The notes under the pieces: generated by a model
Database searches by the model: none
Told to the model about the DNA's origin: nothing
What the model saw: only the letters and a program-made list of their open reading frames with translations
Program-made: the position numbers and the translations under genes
Shown: positions 19,028-27,451 of the stretch, in pieces
Numbering within the stretch: position 1 is the first letter of the stretch
Layout of the letters: each line of letters starts with the position of its first letter
Assembly (NCBI GenBank): GCA_965233705.1
Contig: CBDDTF010000003.1
Span: forward strand, 992,001 to 1,056,000
DNA: 64,000 nucleotides
DNA from: Algihabitans sp965233705
Lineage (GTDB): Bacteria > Pseudomonadota > Alphaproteobacteria > Kiloniellales > DSM-21159
Direction: 5' to 3'

Positions 19028-20356
19028 CTAGTTCCCGGTCAGCCGGGCCAGGGCGGAGTCGAGCGAGACCTCCTCGCGCTCGCCGGTGGCGCGCCGCTTG
19101 AGCTCGACCACGCCGCGCTCCAGGCCGCGCGGGCCGACGATCACCTGCCAGGGCAGGCCGATCAGGTCCATCTCGGCGAACTTTGCGCCGGCGCGTTCGT
19201 CGCGGTCCTCGTAGAGCGGATCCAGGCCGGCTGCCTGCAGCTTGTCGTAGGCCGTCTCGCAGGCCTGGCTGCAGGCCGCGTCGCTGGCCTTGAGGTTGAT
19301 CAGCGCCGCGTCGAAGGGCGCCACCGCCTCGGGCCAGACGATGCCGGCCTCGTCGTGGCTGGCCTCGATGATGCCGCCGACCAGGCGCGACACGCCGACG
19401 CCGTAGGAGCCCATGTGCACGGGCGTCTCGCCGCCGTCGGGCAGCGCCACCTTGGCGCCCAGGGGCTCGGAGTACTTGGTGCCGAAGTAGAAGATGTGGC
19501 CGACCTCGATACCGCGCCCCTCGTAGCGCCGGCCTTCCGGAACCTGCTCGGCGAAGTCGGCAGCGTCGTGCTTCTCGTCGGTGCGGGCGTAGAGGCTGGT
19601 GAAGCGCTGCACCACCTCGGCCACGGCCGCGTCGTCGGTGTAGTCCAGGCCGCGGCCCAGCACGTCGGCGTCGAGGAACTCGCGGTCGCAGAAGACCTCG
19701 CTCTCGCCGGTGTCGGCCAGGATGATGAACTCGTGGGACAGGTCGCCGCCGATCGGCCCGGTGTCGGCCACCATCGGGATCGCCTTCAGGCCCATGCGCG
19801 CGAAGGTGCGCAGGTAGGCGACGAAGAACTTGTTGTAGGAGCGGCGCGCGCCCTCGTAGTCCAGGTCGAAGGAGTAGGCGTCCTTCATCAGGAACTCGCG
19901 CCCGCGCATCACGCCGAAGCGCGGCCGCACCTCGTCGCGGAACTTCCACTGGATGTGGTAGAGCAGCTTCGGCAGGTCGCGGTAGCTGTGCGCCGACTGC
20001 GCGAAGATGTCGGTGATCTGCTCCTCGTTCGTCGGGCCGTAGAGCATGTCGCGGTCGTGGCGATCGCGGATGCGCAGCATCTCCGGACCGTAGCCGTTGT
20101 AGCGGCCCGAGCGCTGCCAGAGGTCGGCCGACTGGATGGTCGGCATCAGCAGCTCCTGGGCGCCCGCGCGGTCCTGCTCCTCGCGCACGATCTGCTCGAT
20201 CTTCTTGAGCACCCGGAAGCCGAGCGGCAGCCACGTGTAGATGCCGGCCGAGGCCTGGCGCACCATGCCGGCGCGCAGCATCAGGCGGTGCGAGACGATC
20301 TCGGCTTCCTTGGGGGTTTCGCGCAGTGTGGGCAGGAAGAAGTGGGAGCGGCGCAT
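19028..20356 (-). CDS. proS: Prolyl-tRNA synthetase, short (alphaproteobacterial) form
   Basis: Charges tRNA-Pro. At 442 residues it is the short class without the editing insertion found in the E. coli enzyme (about 570). Class II motifs are visible: motif 2 region FRDEVRPRFGVMRGREFLMKD, the motif 3 region with GSYGVGVSRLVG, and an anticodon-binding domain (WQVIVGPRGLERG). The start at MRRSHFFLPTLRE is chosen because the upstream in-frame sequence is Arg/Pro-rich and not conserved-looking. The absence of the editing domain implies reliance on a free-standing Ala-tRNA-Pro deacylase elsewhere (inference). Confidence 0.96.
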   Translation of the reverse strand: MRRSHFFLPTLRETPKEAEIVSHRLMLRAGMVRQASAGIYTWLPLGFRVLKKIEQIVREEQDRAGAQELLMPTIQSADLWQRSGRYNGYGPEMLRIRDRHDRDMLYGPTNEEQITDIFAQSAHSYRDLPKLLYHIQWKFRDEVRPRFGVMRGREFLMKDAYSFDLDYEGARRSYNKFFVAYLRTFARMGLKAIPMVADTGPIGGDLSHEFIILADTGESEVFCDREFLDADVLGRGLDYTDDAAVAEVVQRFTSLYARTDEKHDAADFAEQVPEGRRYEGRGIEVGHIFYFGTKYSEPLGAKVALPDGGETPVHMGSYGVGVSRLVGGIIEASHDEAGIVWPEAVAPFDAALINLKASDAACSQACETAYDKLQAAGLDPLYEDRDERAGAKFAEMDLIGLPWQVIVGPRGLERGVVELKRRATGEREEVSLDSALARLTGN

Positions 20357-20467
20357 TTCGGGCTCTTGCTGCTGGTCGGTCGGGCGCCGGGACGGCGCGG
20401 CGAAAGGCGTCGCGAACCTACGCAATGGCCGGGGACTTGTCCATTGCCGCACCCTGGCCGCGCGCTC

Positions 20468-21007
20468 CTACTCCTTCGAGTCCGCCAGGATCTCGCGGCA
20501 GCGCTCGGCCAGCTCCCAGGCCGCCTCGTCCTGCAGCGGCTGGCCGTTGAAGTAGGCGCGGCCGTCGCGGGTGACCGTGACCCGGCCGACGGCGAGTGTG
20601 GTGGCGGCCGCCGGCCGGCGGTCGAGACGCACCGCCTCGGCGTCGAGGGCGTCGAGCCGGGCGCGCAGCGCCGCGTTGTCCGGGTCGTCGGCCAACTGCG
20701 CCGCCAGCACCCGCCGCTCGCTCTCCAGGCCGCGCCGCTCCGCGCTGTCGAAGGGCGCCACCTCGAGGACGAAGGAGAAGTCCTCCGGCAGCTCGATCGG
20801 GTTGGCGCCACCGAGGTCGGCCGGCGCCACCGGTTCGCCGCGCACGTCGACCCCGGGCTCGTAGTCGGCCGAGACCTCGGCGTCGGGGAGGTAGCGCACG
20901 AGCTGCGCGCAGTCGAAGCGCGTGATCGCGACCTCCAACGGCTGCGCCGCCGCCGGCGTCGTCGCCGGCAGCCCGCAGAATGCAAGGAAAACGTAGCCTT
21001 TGCGCAT
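20468..21007 (-). CDS. Exported protein of unknown function
   Basis: A 179-residue product with a Sec-type N-terminus (basic MRKG, hydrophobic stretch, likely cleavage after TTPAAAQ) and no recognised enzyme motif. The mature part has VAITRFDCAQLVRYLPDAEVSADYEPG, an Ala/Arg/Leu-rich helical segment (about residues 100-130) and a C-terminal DGRAYFNGQPL region. Codon use matches neighbouring genes, supporting a real gene. It lies upstream of proS on the same strand (111-base gap) and is divergent from the permease. I do not assign a function. Confidence 0.75.
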   Translation of the reverse strand: MRKGYVFLAFCGLPATTPAAAQPLEVAITRFDCAQLVRYLPDAEVSADYEPGVDVRGEPVAPADLGGANPIELPEDFSFVLEVAPFDSAERRGLESERRVLAAQLADDPDNAALRARLDALDAEAVRLDRRPAAATTLAVGRVTVTRDGRAYFNGQPLQDEAAWELAERCREILADSKE

Positions 21008-21172
21008 GGCGTGAGGCTAATCTCCGGCGCGTTGCCAAAAGCCTAACCGCGGGCCGCAGCAAAGGCACCGGCGGCGGCAACCGGGGGAAATCTCGCCTAC
21101 AGCAGAGGCGCAGACGGGGCCGGCACGCGCCGCCCCGCCGGCGGACGCATTCCATTCGGGGGTCGGACTGAC

Positions 21173-22462
21173 ATGATGGAGAAGCTCTTCGACCTCCGCG
21201 GTCACGGGACCACGGTGAAGACCGAGGTGATCGCGGGGATCACAACCTTCCTAACGATGGCCTACATCGCCTTCGTCAACCCCTCCATCCTCTCGGAGAC
21301 GGGGATGGACTTCGGCGCGGTCTTCGTCGCCACCTGCGTGGCGGCGGCGATCGGCACGCTGATCATGGGACTCTACGCCAACTACCCCATCGCCCAGGCG
21401 CCCGGCATGGGCCTGAACGCCTTCTTCACCTACGGCGTGGTGCTCGGCATGGGCTACACCTGGCAGGTGGCGCTGGGCGCGGTCTTCCTCTCGGGCATCC
21501 TCTTCGTGATCCTCTCGATCCTGCCGGTTCGGGAGTGGATCATCAACGCCATCCCCAAGGGCCTGAAGATGGCGATCTCCGCCGGCATCGGCCTGTTCCT
21601 CGGCATCATCGCCCTGAAGAACGCCGGCATCGTGGTCGATCATCCGGCGACGCTGGTGACCATCGGCGACCTCACCGCCTGGCCGGCGATCCTGGCCCTG
21701 CTGGGCTTCGCGCTGATGGTGGCGCTCGACCGCCTGCGCGTGCCCGGCGCGGTGATCATCGGCATCCTGGCGGTCACGGCGGTGGGCATCCTGCTCGGCG
21801 TGACCGAGTTCAAGGGCATCGTCGACCTGCCGCCCGACCCCTCGCCCACCTTCCTGCAGCTCGACCTGGCCGGCGCTTTCCAGATCGCGCTGATCTCGGT
21901 GGTCTTCACCTTCCTTTTCGTCGACCTCTTCGACACCGCCGGCACGCTGATCGGCGTCGCCCACCGCGCCGGCCTGCTGGACGCGGACGGCAAGCTGCCG
22001 CGTCTGCGCCAGGCGCTGATGGCCGACTCCTCGGCCTCGGTGATCGGCGCGGCGCTCGGCACCTCGACCACCACCAGCTACATCGAATCCGCCTCGGGCA
22101 TCAAAGCCGGCGGACGCACCGGCCTGACCGCCGTGGTGGTGGCCGTGCTGTTCCTGCTGACCCTCTTCTTCGCGCCGCTGGCCAGCACCGTTCCGGCCTT
22201 CGCTACGGCGCCGGCGCTGCTCTTCGTGGCCTGCCTGATGACCCGCGGCCTGGCCGAGATCGACTGGGAGGACGCCACCGAATATGCGCCGGCCGTGCTG
22301 ACCGCCTTGTCGATGCCGCTGACCTTCTCGATCGCCCACGGCATCGGCCTCGGCTTCATGGCCTATGCCGCGGTGAAGCTGCTCACGGGCCGCGTGTCCG
22401 AGTGCTCCGTGGCCGTGCTGATCATCGCGGCAGCTTTCGTGCTGAAGTTCGCCGTGCTGTAA
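21173..22462 (+). CDS. NCS2-family purine permease (AzgA/PbuG type)
   Basis: Proton-coupled uptake of adenine, guanine or hypoxanthine at the inner membrane. The 429-residue protein has 12-14 hydrophobic segments and the subfamily signatures ITTFLTMAYIAFVNPSIL near the start, APGMGLNAFFTY, FLFVDLFDTAGTLIGV, and GTSTTTSYIESASGI, all typical of the AzgA-like branch. There are two adjacent ATG codons; the second is equally possible. The exact substrate cannot be read from sequence. The upstream 165-base divergent spacer shows no recognisable purine riboswitch. Confidence 0.92.
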   Translation: MMEKLFDLRGHGTTVKTEVIAGITTFLTMAYIAFVNPSILSETGMDFGAVFVATCVAAAIGTLIMGLYANYPIAQAPGMGLNAFFTYGVVLGMGYTWQVALGAVFLSGILFVILSILPVREWIINAIPKGLKMAISAGIGLFLGIIALKNAGIVVDHPATLVTIGDLTAWPAILALLGFALMVALDRLRVPGAVIIGILAVTAVGILLGVTEFKGIVDLPPDPSPTFLQLDLAGAFQIALISVVFTFLFVDLFDTAGTLIGVAHRAGLLDADGKLPRLRQALMADSSASVIGAALGTSTTTSYIESASGIKAGGRTGLTAVVVAVLFLLTLFFAPLASTVPAFATAPALLFVACLMTRGLAEIDWEDATEYAPAVLTALSMPLTFSIAHGIGLGFMAYAAVKLLTGRVSECSVAVLIIAAAFVLKFAVL

Positions 22463-22482
22463 GCCAAGCGCAAAACATCGCC

Positions 22483-22513
22483 CCGGCGAGGGAAAGAATC
22501 ATTCCCTCGCCGG
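22483..22513 (+). terminator. Perfect hairpin after the NCS2 permease gene
   Basis: 12-bp perfect stem (22483-22494 with 22502-22513), 7-base loop, 20 bases after the permease stop. No T-run follows on the plus strand; on the minus strand a short TTTT comes about 10 bases later. It may be a terminator of reduced efficiency or an mRNA 3'-end stabiliser. Confidence 0.5.
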
Positions 22514-22534
22514 CGGGCGAGCGCAAAAAAGTGA

Positions 22535-22563
22535 GTGACTCGGGCCGGCCGATCCGCTATCAA
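22535..22563 (+). promoter_or_regulatory. Predicted sigma-70 promoter in the permease-GST spacer
   Basis: -35 GTGACT (22535-22540), 17-base spacer, -10 TATCAA (22558-22563). Each box matches consensus at four of six positions. Transcription would start near 22570 and run towards the terminator at 22708-22747. Confidence 0.35.
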
Positions 22564-22569
22564 CGCGGC

Positions 22570-22747
22570 AATGAAGAATAGCCGGTGCACGAACGCCGCA
22601 GTCGGTCCGGATCACGGCCCAAGTTTACGGAGGAACGCCGTTCGCGACCCGCGTGGTGGAGGTTGGCGCCGCCCGCATCAAGAAGGTTGAGGCGAGAGCA
22701 AGGAATCAAGGCAAGCGCTCCCCGGGGCCGCTTGCCTTTATTTTTTT
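22570..22747 (+). ncRNA. Candidate small RNA or attenuated leader upstream of GST
   Basis: About 178 bases lying between a predicted promoter and a strong Rho-independent terminator. No ORF with a sensible ribosome-binding site fits it, and it matches no RNA family I recognise (not 6S, SRP or tmRNA; no riboswitch core seen). It could be an independent sRNA, or the 5' leader of the GST gene ending in a regulated terminator. The 5' end is inferred; the 3' end is well supported. Confidence 0.4.
22708..22747 (+). terminator. Strong Rho-independent terminator
   Basis: 10-bp perfect stem AAGGCAAGCG (22708-22717) with CGCTTGCCTT (22729-22738), GC-rich loop, followed by TA and seven T. This is the best intrinsic terminator in the window and it points along the plus strand. 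Confidence 0.9.
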
Positions 22748-22818
22748 CCGGCCCCTCGCCGGCTTGCGCCCCCCGCGAAGGCGCGCCGTCCAAGTCCGCC
22801 AGCAAGCTCGGAGGGAAC

Positions 22819-23439
22819 ATGCTGCGCATCTGGGGACGCCCGAATTCGATCAACGTGCAGAAGGTCCTGTGGACCGCCGACGAGCTCGGCCTCGACTACG
22901 AGCATCGTCTGGCCGGCCGCGAGCACGGCCAGCTCGATACGCCCTGGTTCGCCGAGCTCAACCCCAACCGGCGCGTGCCGGTGATCGAGGACGACGGCTT
23001 TGCCCTCTGGGAGTCCAACGCCATCGTGCGCTTCCTGGCGGCGCGCTACGGCAAGGGCGGCCTCTGCCCCGAGGACGAGCGCGAACGGGCGCTGGCCGAC
23101 CAGTGGATGGACTGGTCGACCTTCACGCTGGTCGCCGCCATGACGCCGGTCTTCTGGGGGCTGGTCCGCACGCCGCCGGCCGAGCGCGACGCGGCGGCCA
23201 TCCAGCAGGGGATCGAGGGCTGCCAGGCCGCCTTCCGACTGCTCGACGCGCAGCTCGCGGGGCGCAGCTTCCTGCTCGGCGCGCGTCTGACCATGGCCGA
23301 CATTCCGCTCGGCTGCGCGACCTATCGCTGGCACGCCCTCGACGTGCCGCACCAGTCGTTGCCGCACCTGGAGGCCTGGTACGCCCGCCTGCGCGACCGG
23401 CCGGCCTTTCGCGAGCGGGTGATGCTGCCCTTGAGCTGA
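22819..23439 (+). CDS. Glutathione S-transferase family protein
   Basis: A 206-residue GST. The thioredoxin-fold N-terminus reads LRIWGRPNSINVQKVLW, with the cis-Pro motif RRVPVIEDD and the glutathione gamma-Glu-binding LWESNAIVRFLAARYG. The C-terminal helical domain contains the N-capping-box region LTMADIPLG. The start at 22819 is set by a GGAGGG site eight bases upstream; the longer in-frame extension crosses the terminator and is rejected. Substrate unknown. It is an accessory gene inserted, with the permease, on the opposite strand within an otherwise conserved minus-strand block. Confidence 0.9.
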   Translation: MLRIWGRPNSINVQKVLWTADELGLDYEHRLAGREHGQLDTPWFAELNPNRRVPVIEDDGFALWESNAIVRFLAARYGKGGLCPEDERERALADQWMDWSTFTLVAAMTPVFWGLVRTPPAERDAAAIQQGIEGCQAAFRLLDAQLAGRSFLLGARLTMADIPLGCATYRWHALDVPHQSLPHLEAWYARLRDRPAFRERVMLPLS

Positions 23440-23458
23440 CCGCCCCGCCGCGCGGCCC

Positions 23459-23731
23459 CTACCCCTCGGCCTCGACCTCGAAGGGGTCGCCGCCGACGAT
23501 GTCGCGGAAGGAGACCAGGTTGCTCTCCACCACGGCGAAGATGCCCAGCCAGATCACCGCGGAGATGGCCGTGGTGATCAGCGCCTTGCGCAGGATGCGC
23601 GGGTTCTCCGGCGCGCTGGGGGCGTGGCCCGCCTCCGGCTGCTCGGGCGGCTTGCTGCCCCAGGGCAGCACCATGAAGATCACCACCCACCAGATGATGA
23701 CGAAGACGATGAGGCCGGTGAACCAACCCAT
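23459..23731 (-). CDS. DUF1467 family small membrane protein
   Basis: A 90-residue protein with two membrane helices: residues 3-25 (WFTGLIVFVIIWWVVIFMVL) and about 50-72 (ALITTAISAVIWLGIFAVV), joined by a Pro/Glu-rich loop. This is the DUF1467 pattern, a family of unknown function. Its place next to mce, rnj and birA near nuo is a conserved alphaproteobacterial neighbourhood. It is convergent with GST. Confidence 0.85.
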   Translation of the reverse strand: MGWFTGLIVFVIIWWVVIFMVLPWGSKPPEQPEAGHAPSAPENPRILRKALITTAISAVIWLGIFAVVESNLVSFRDIVGGDPFEVEAEG

Positions 23732-23758
23732 GGAAAGCCGCGCCGCTCCCTACCCCGG

Positions 23759-24163
<405 letters not shown>

Positions 24164-24218
24164 CCCTCTGCTCTCCCCTCCTGCCCGCTCGGGGCCTGGC
24201 CAACGGGCGGCTGTCCGC

Positions 24219-25892
24219 TCAGCGGTCCAGCCGGACCACCTGCACCTCGACCACCGGCTTCTTGCCCAGTTCGCGCTGCAGGGTGCGCCGCGCGGCCCGC
24301 CGCACGGCCTCGCCGGTGGCGCGGTCGTCGTGGCGGTCGTGGCGGCTGAGCGTGTGCAGGGCGGCGGTGATCGCCCGCTCGAGCGCCTCGCTCACCTCGT
24401 CCTCCTCTTCGGGATCGTAGAGGCCGGCGGCGCCAATGCGCGGCGGCATCACCAGCCCGCCCTTGCCGTCGATCACCACGGTCACCACGGCGGAGCCGTT
24501 GACCACCATGCGCCGGCGGGTGCGGATCACCGGGCTGTCCACCGGCCGCAGGATGTCGCCGTCGAGCGCCAGGCGGCCGCTGTGCACCTGGTCGACGATC
24601 TGCGCCGGGCCCGGCGCCAGGCGCATGAGCGCCCCGTTGGCGCCGACCAGCGCCTCGGGCACCTGGCAACCGCGCGCCAGCTTGGCATGCGCCTCCAGGT
24701 GGCGGCGCTCGCCATGCACCGGCACGGCGATCTGCGGGCGGGTCCACTGGTACATCTGCACCAGCTCGTCGCGGCAGGGGTGGCCGGAGACATGCACCGG
24801 CCGGTCGTCGGCGCCGACGATCTCGATGCCGCGCTCGGTCAGCAGGTTGTAGAGCGCGTGGATCGACTTCTCGTTGCCCGGAATGACCCGCGAGGAGAAG
24901 ATCACCGCGTCGCCCTTGCCGAGCGAGATTTGCGGGTGATCGTCGTTGGCGATGCGCCACAGCGCGGCGCGCGGCTCGCCCTGGCTGCCGGTGACCAGCA
25001 GCAGGATCTCCTCGTCCGGCAGGTAGCCGATGTCGCGCACGTCGACCAGCGGCGGCAGGTCCTTGAGGTAGCCGGCCTCGCGCGCGGCTGCCCAGATGCG
25101 GTGCATGGAGCGGCCGACCAGGGCGACGCGGCGGCCGTTCTTGTCGGCGGCGCGCACCACCGTCTCCAACCGCGCCACGTTGCTGGCGAAGCAGGCGACC
25201 GCCACCTTGTTCTCGAACTGGCCGATCAGCTCCTCCAGTTCGGCGCGCACCTCCAGCTCCGAGCCCGACTGGCCGGGCACCATGGCGTTGGTGGAGTCGC
25301 AGACCAGGGCCAGCACGCCCTCGTCGGCGACCTCGCGCAGCCGCTGGTCGTCGTAGTCGTCGCCGATCAGCGGGTCGGGGTCGAGCTTCCAGTCGCCGGT
25401 GTGCACCACCATCCCGGCGGGGGTGCGCAGCACCACGGCGTTGGGTTCGGGAATCGAGTGGGTGAGCGTGACCAGCTCCACGTCGAACGGCCCGATGTCG
25501 AGTCGCGTGCCGAGCGGGATCTCGGTGATCTCCGGCGTCTCCTCCAGCCCCTCGTCGACCAGCTTGCGGCGCAGCAGGGCGGCCGTGAAGGGCGTGGCGT
25601 AGATCGGGCAGCGCAGCTCCGGCCAGAGCCAGGGGACGGCGCCGAGGTGATCCTCGTGCGCGTGGGTCAGCACCAGGCCGACCAGCTCGTCCGCCCGCTC
25701 GGCGATGAAGTCGGGGTCCGGCATGACCACCTCGATCCCCGGCAGGTCGTGCTCGCCGAAGGCGACGCCGCAGTCGACCATCAGCCACTTGCCCGCATGG
25801 CCGTAGAGGTTGAGGTTCATGCCGATCTCGCCGGTCCCGCCGAGCGGCAGAAAGTAAAGCTCGTCGGGACCCGGCGCGGGTATATCGCTCAT
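24219..25892 (-). CDS. rnj: Ribonuclease J
   Basis: Metallo-beta-lactamase/beta-CASP ribonuclease with 5'-3' exo- and endonuclease activity, used by alphaproteobacteria in rRNA and mRNA processing. The 557-residue product opens with LYFLPLGGTGEIGMN, has the zinc motif THAHEDHLG (His77, His79, Asp81, His82), GDWKLDP, the beta-CASP core with CDSTNA and TGSQGEPRAAL, and VSGHPCRDEL near the end of the nuclease part. The start ATG overlaps coaX by four bases. Confidence 0.95.
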   Translation of the reverse strand: MSDIPAPGPDELYFLPLGGTGEIGMNLNLYGHAGKWLMVDCGVAFGEHDLPGIEVVMPDPDFIAERADELVGLVLTHAHEDHLGAVPWLWPELRCPIYATPFTAALLRRKLVDEGLEETPEITEIPLGTRLDIGPFDVELVTLTHSIPEPNAVVLRTPAGMVVHTGDWKLDPDPLIGDDYDDQRLREVADEGVLALVCDSTNAMVPGQSGSELEVRAELEELIGQFENKVAVACFASNVARLETVVRAADKNGRRVALVGRSMHRIWAAAREAGYLKDLPPLVDVRDIGYLPDEEILLLVTGSQGEPRAALWRIANDDHPQISLGKGDAVIFSSRVIPGNEKSIHALYNLLTERGIEIVGADDRPVHVSGHPCRDELVQMYQWTRPQIAVPVHGERRHLEAHAKLARGCQVPEALVGANGALMRLAPGPAQIVDQVHSGRLALDGDILRPVDSPVIRTRRRMVVNGSAVVTVVIDGKGGLVMPPRIGAAGLYDPEEEDEVSEALERAITAALHTLSRHDRHDDRATGEAVRRAARRTLQRELGKKPVVEVQVVRLDR

Positions 25893-26665
25893 CGATCGCT
25901 CCGATAGGCCTCGTAGAGCAGACGCAGGCCCCGCAGGGTCAGGTCCGGGTCGTCGTGATGGATCGCCGTGGTCGACTGCTCGAACAGCGGTGCCAGGCCG
26001 CCGGTGGCGACGGTCGTCAGATCCTGGCCGCGCTCGGCCTTGACCCGCGCCACCAGCCCCTCGATCAGCCCGACATAGCCCCAGTAGACGCCCGACTGCA
26101 TGGCCGAGACCGTGTCGGTGCCGACGATCCGCTCCGGCTTGGCCAGGGAAATGCGCGGCAGCCGGGCCGCCGCCTGGTAGAGCGCGTCCATCGAGAGGTT
26201 GACGCCCGGGGCGATGATCACCCCCTCCAGCCCGCCGTCCGGATCGATCACGTCGAAGGTCGTCGCCGTGCCGAAGTCGATGACGATCAGCGCGCCCTCG
26301 TAGCTGGCGTGGGCCGCCACGGCGTTGGCAATGCGGTCGGCGCCGACCTGCTCCGGCCGGGCGACGCGCAGCGGCACGTCGTAGGCCCGGATCGCCGTCT
26401 CGACCGACAGCGGCTCGACCCCGAGGTGCAGCCGGCAGAGCCGGTCGAAGGCGCGCTGCGCCTGGGGCACGACGTTGGAGACGATGGCCCCCTGGATCGC
26501 GCTGCGCTCGACCCCCTCCAGCGCCATCAGCGTGGTCAGCCAGACCACATACTCGTCGGAGGTTCGGCGCGGGTCGGTGGCGATGCGCCACTTGGCGCGC
26601 AGGGCCGCGCCCTCGTAGAGCCCGACGACGCAGTTGGTGTTGCCGCTGTCGATGGCGAGCAGCAT
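25889..26665 (-). CDS. coaX: Type III pantothenate kinase
   Basis: First step of coenzyme A synthesis, in an ASKHA fold. The 258-residue product has the N-terminal phosphate loop LLAIDSGNTNCVVGLYEG, the conserved GADRIANAVAAHA, the second nucleotide motif VIDFGTATTFDVID, and GVYWGYVGLIEGLV. The gene lies six bases after birA and overlaps rnj by four, a tight cassette typical of alphaproteobacteria. Confidence 0.95.
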   Translation of the reverse strand: MLLAIDSGNTNCVVGLYEGAALRAKWRIATDPRRTSDEYVVWLTTLMALEGVERSAIQGAIVSNVVPQAQRAFDRLCRLHLGVEPLSVETAIRAYDVPLRVARPEQVGADRIANAVAAHASYEGALIVIDFGTATTFDVIDPDGGLEGVIIAPGVNLSMDALYQAAARLPRISLAKPERIVGTDTVSAMQSGVYWGYVGLIEGLVARVKAERGQDLTTVATGGLAPLFEQSTTAIHHDDPDLTLRGLRLLYEAYRSDR

Positions 26666-26671
26666 GGTCGC

Positions 26672-27451
26672 CTACCCCTCGCTCGGAAAGACGTCGCCCG
26701 CCGCGATGGTACGCAGCCTGCCGTCGGGAGTCTCAAGCAGAAGGTGCCCCTCCTGGTCGAGGTCGCGGAAGATGCCGCTCAGCCTCGTCTGCGGCAGGCG
26801 GACCTGGATCTCCGCGCCCTTGTTGGCCGCGTGCGCCAGCCAGGCCGCGCGCAGCGGCGCGAAGCCGTCGTCCAGCCACTTCGACACCCAGGCCATGAAG
26901 TGGCGCGCGAAGGCCTCCAGCAGGTCGACCTCGGTGACCTCAGCCGGCGTGCCCTCGAAGCGCAGCGAGGTGGTCGGATAGGCCGCGTCCTTGGGGAAGC
27001 TCGCCACGTTGGCCCCGACCCCGAGCAGCAGCCACTCCAGACCGCCTTCGGTATCGGCCTTGGATTCCAGCAGGATTCCGGCGACCTTGCGCCCGTTGAG
27101 CAGCACGTCGTTGGGCCACTTGTAGGTCACGTCGAGCGGCGGGCAGACACTGCCGATGGCATCGCCCAGCGCAACGCCCGCGGCGAAGCCGAGCTGGGCG
27201 GCCTGGCGCGGCGCGCAGTCCGGCCGCAGGACCAGGGTCAGATAGAGGTTGCCGCGCGGGCTGAGCCACGTCCGGCCTTGGCGGCCGCGTCCGGCGGTCT
27301 GCTCGCGCGCCCAGACCAGGGTGCCGTCCTCCGCCCCCGCCTCCGCCAGGCGCCGCGCCTCGTCCATGGTGGAGCCGAGGCTGTCGTGCGCCGCCAGCCG
27401 GTAGGCCGGCGGCAGCTTGGGGGGGCGGGCGGCGTCCTGCGGCGGAATCAT
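26672..27451 (-). CDS. birA: Biotin--[acetyl-CoA-carboxylase] ligase
   Basis: Attaches biotin to BCCP and other carboxylases. The 259-residue protein is the monofunctional form without the N-terminal DNA-binding domain. Core motifs are DSLGSTMDEARRLA, the biotinyl-AMP loop TAGRGRQGRTW, and TYKWPNDVLLNGRKVAGIL. The start overlaps the nuoN stop by four bases, so it may be expressed as the tail of the complex I operon. Confidence 0.94.
   Translation of the reverse strand: MIPPQDAARPPKLPPAYRLAAHDSLGSTMDEARRLAEAGAEDGTLVWAREQTAGRGRQGRTWLSPRGNLYLTLVLRPDCAPRQAAQLGFAAGVALGDAIGSVCPPLDVTYKWPNDVLLNGRKVAGILLESKADTEGGLEWLLLGVGANVASFPKDAAYPTTSLRFEGTPAEVTEVDLLEAFARHFMAWVSKWLDDGFAPLRAAWLAHAANKGAEIQVRLPQTRLSGIFRDLDQEGHLLLETPDGRLRTIAAGDVFPSEG

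Larger units (their letters stand above)
22463..22818. other. Spacer between permease and GST genes
   Basis: 356 bases without a convincing protein gene. It holds, in order, a perfect hairpin after the permease, a predicted promoter, about 140 bases of unassigned sequence, and a strong intrinsic terminator about 70 bases before the GST start. These parts are listed separately. Confidence 0.8.

Noticed and set aside
21008..21172. Purine riboswitch before the NCS2 permease
   Set aside because: Searched for the conserved junction and loop sequences of the purine aptamer; none seen, and such riboswitches are rare in alphaproteobacteria.
22585..22818. N-terminal extension of the GST gene starting at 22585
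   Set aside because: It would run through the strong terminator and has no similarity to GST N-termini; the ATG at 22819 has a proper ribosome-binding site.
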